A stretch of DNA of 7,258 bases from Sulfurimonas sp. (GTDB lineage: Bacteria > Campylobacterota > Campylobacteria > Campylobacterales > Sulfurimonadaceae), in NCBI GenBank assembly GCA_022712845.1, contig JAFLJV010000075.1:1-7258 (forward strand). Reading direction: 5' to 3'. Within the stretch, counting starts at the first letter, position 1. Each line of letters begins with the position of its first letter. Made by a program: the position numbers and the translations under genes. Of the stretch, positions 6,180 to 7,258 are shown piece after piece. The notes beneath the pieces are model-generated. The model saw only the letters and a program-made list of their open reading frames with translations, had not been told where the DNA came from and did not search any database.

Positions 6180-7258
6180 ATGAACTTTATTCAAACTCGT
6201 GGATATGATAAAAGCAAACCTCAAAGTGTTACATTCTCACAGGCAATATTAAGTCCAATAGCCTCTTTCGGGGGTCTTTATGTACCAGAAGTATTGCCAA
6301 ATTTAGGTAATGAATTTTTAAATAAACATTTAAATTCTTCATACAAAGATTTAGCAAAAGATATGTTAAATCGTTTTGAGATAGATATTGATAGTGATGT
6401 AATTGATGAAGCACTAGCTCTTTATGATAATTTTGATGATTCTAAAAATCCAGTTCCTGTTGTAAAAGTAAAAGAAAATCTTTATGTAAGTGAGCTTTAT
6501 CATGGGCAAACTCGTGCATTTAAAGATATGGCACTTCAACCTTTTGGTGTTGTATTATCTTCAATCGCTCAAAAAAGAGATGAAAATTATTTAATACTTA
6601 CTGCAACAAGTGGAGATACTGGTCCAGCTGCATTGGAGACTTTTAAAAATAAAGCGAATATTCAAGTGGTTTGTCTTTATCCTGATGGTGGAACTTCTGA
6701 TGTTCAAAAGCTTCAAATGGTAACCGAAGATGCACCAAATTTAAAAATTATTGGTATAAATGGTGTTTTTGATGATGCTCAAAGTGCACTTAAGAGACTT
6801 TTAGCATCTGATGAATTTAAATTGGCATTAAAAGAGAAACATATCTCACTTTCAGCTGCAAACTCTGTAAATTTTGGAAGAATTATCTTTCAGATAATCT
6901 ATCATATCCATAGTTATTTAGAATTAGTTCGACAAGATGCTATAGCGGTTGGTGAAAAAGTTTATTTAAATGTTCCTAGTGGAAATTTTGGTAATGCACT
7001 TGGTGGATATTATGCTTTAAAAATGGGACTTCCTGTTGAGAAAATTATTATCTCATCAAATGAAAATAATGTTTTAACAAAGCTTATTAAAACAGGAAAG
7101 TATGATATAAGAGACTCAAGTGTAATATCTACCACTTCACCAGCAATGGATATTTTAAAATCATCAAATGTTGAAAGAGTTTTGTTTGATATGTTTGGTG
7201 ATAAAAGAACAAAAGAGTTGATGGATAACTTAGAAGAGAAAAATTTTTATGAATTAAG
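6180..7258 (+). CDS. thrC: Threonine synthase ThrC (3' partial)
   Basis: A pyridoxal-phosphate enzyme that converts O-phospho-L-homoserine to L-threonine, the last step of threonine synthesis, in the cytoplasm. The frame is open from the ATG at 6180 to the window end: 359 complete codons, out of ~430-500 expected. An in-frame TAG at 6165-6167 rules out a longer N-terminus. Motifs in order: N-terminal TRGYD and GGLYVPE of the long (class II) ThrC form; HGQTRAFKD with the PLP-binding Lys115; ATSGDTG (142-148), a cofactor/phosphate loop; NSVNFGR (228-234); and PSGNFGN (266-272), the PLP phosphate-binding turn. Dehydratase or cystathionine synthase relatives share the PLP fold but lack this N-terminus. 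It begins 62 nt after envC with its own likely promoter and has no evident functional link to the division genes. Confidence 0.95.
   Translation, partial: MNFIQTRGYDKSKPQSVTFSQAILSPIASFGGLYVPEVLPNLGNEFLNKHLNSSYKDLAKDMLNRFEIDIDSDVIDEALALYDNFDDSKNPVPVVKVKENLYVSELYHGQTRAFKDMALQPFGVVLSSIAQKRDENYLILTATSGDTGPAALETFKNKANIQVVCLYPDGGTSDVQKLQMVTEDAPNLKIIGINGVFDDAQSALKRLLASDEFKLALKEKHISLSAANSVNFGRIIFQIIYHIHSYLELVRQDAIAVGEKVYLNVPSGNFGNALGGYYALKMGLPVEKIIISSNENNVLTKLIKTGKYDIRDSSVISTTSPAMDILKSSNVERVLFDMFGDKRTKELMDNLEEKNFYEL

Noticed and set aside
6229..6414. 61-codon minus-strand reading frame opposite thrC
   Set aside because: It is antisense to well-conserved threonine synthase codons and shows no supporting motif.
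1..7258. Mobile element, CRISPR array, tRNA or horizontally acquired island
   Set aside because: No inverted terminal repeats, spaced direct repeats, integrase or transposase motifs, or clear break in base composition were seen; the content is conserved core genes.

Overview
The window is very AT-rich, tightly packed, and all on the + strand. Protein motifs and gene order point to a Campylobacterota (epsilonproteobacterial) chromosome. The order RluD-type pseudouridine synthase, fibronectin type III lipoprotein, long-form TrmB, FtsE, FtsX, EnvC-like protein matches, from memory, the Campylobacter jejuni Cj1280c-Cj1275c cluster (Cj1279c is FlpA). Base composition would suit an Arcobacter-like or Sulfurimonas-like organism, but the genus cannot be fixed from the sequence alone. 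This is core chromosome: no mobile element, CRISPR array, tRNA or rRNA is visible.

Layout: (1) 1-931, an rluD-like gene whose 5' end lies before the window. (2) 879-2246, a lipoprotein with four fibronectin type III repeats (FlpA-like), starting 53 nt inside rluD. (3) 2262-3434, a TrmB tRNA m7G46 methyltransferase with long N- and C-terminal extensions. (4) 3427-4098 ftsE and 4085-4897 ftsX, the divisome ABC complex. (5) 4894-6117, a secreted coiled-coil protein with a degenerate LytM domain (EnvC-like). (6) 6118-6179, a short gap with an extended -10 promoter. (7) 6180-7258, thrC (threonine synthase), cut off by the window end.

Genes 1-6 overlap or are at most 15 nt apart, with no terminator between them, so they probably form one operon. 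FtsE, FtsX and the EnvC-like protein form a recognisable module: cytoplasmic ATP hydrolysis is passed through the FtsX membrane domain to a periplasmic activator of a peptidoglycan amidase during septum splitting. The amidase is not in the window. The two RNA-modification genes and the lipoprotein share the transcript, which links translation, envelope and division functions. thrC looks like a separate transcription unit.

No wholly new system is evident. The points most worth a second look are a WRPH motif in the lipoprotein resembling the reported fibronectin-binding site of C. jejuni FlpA, a 40-residue acidic segment without basic residues in the otherwise lysine-rich EnvC-like protein, and the extended TrmB with an altered FPDPW motif.
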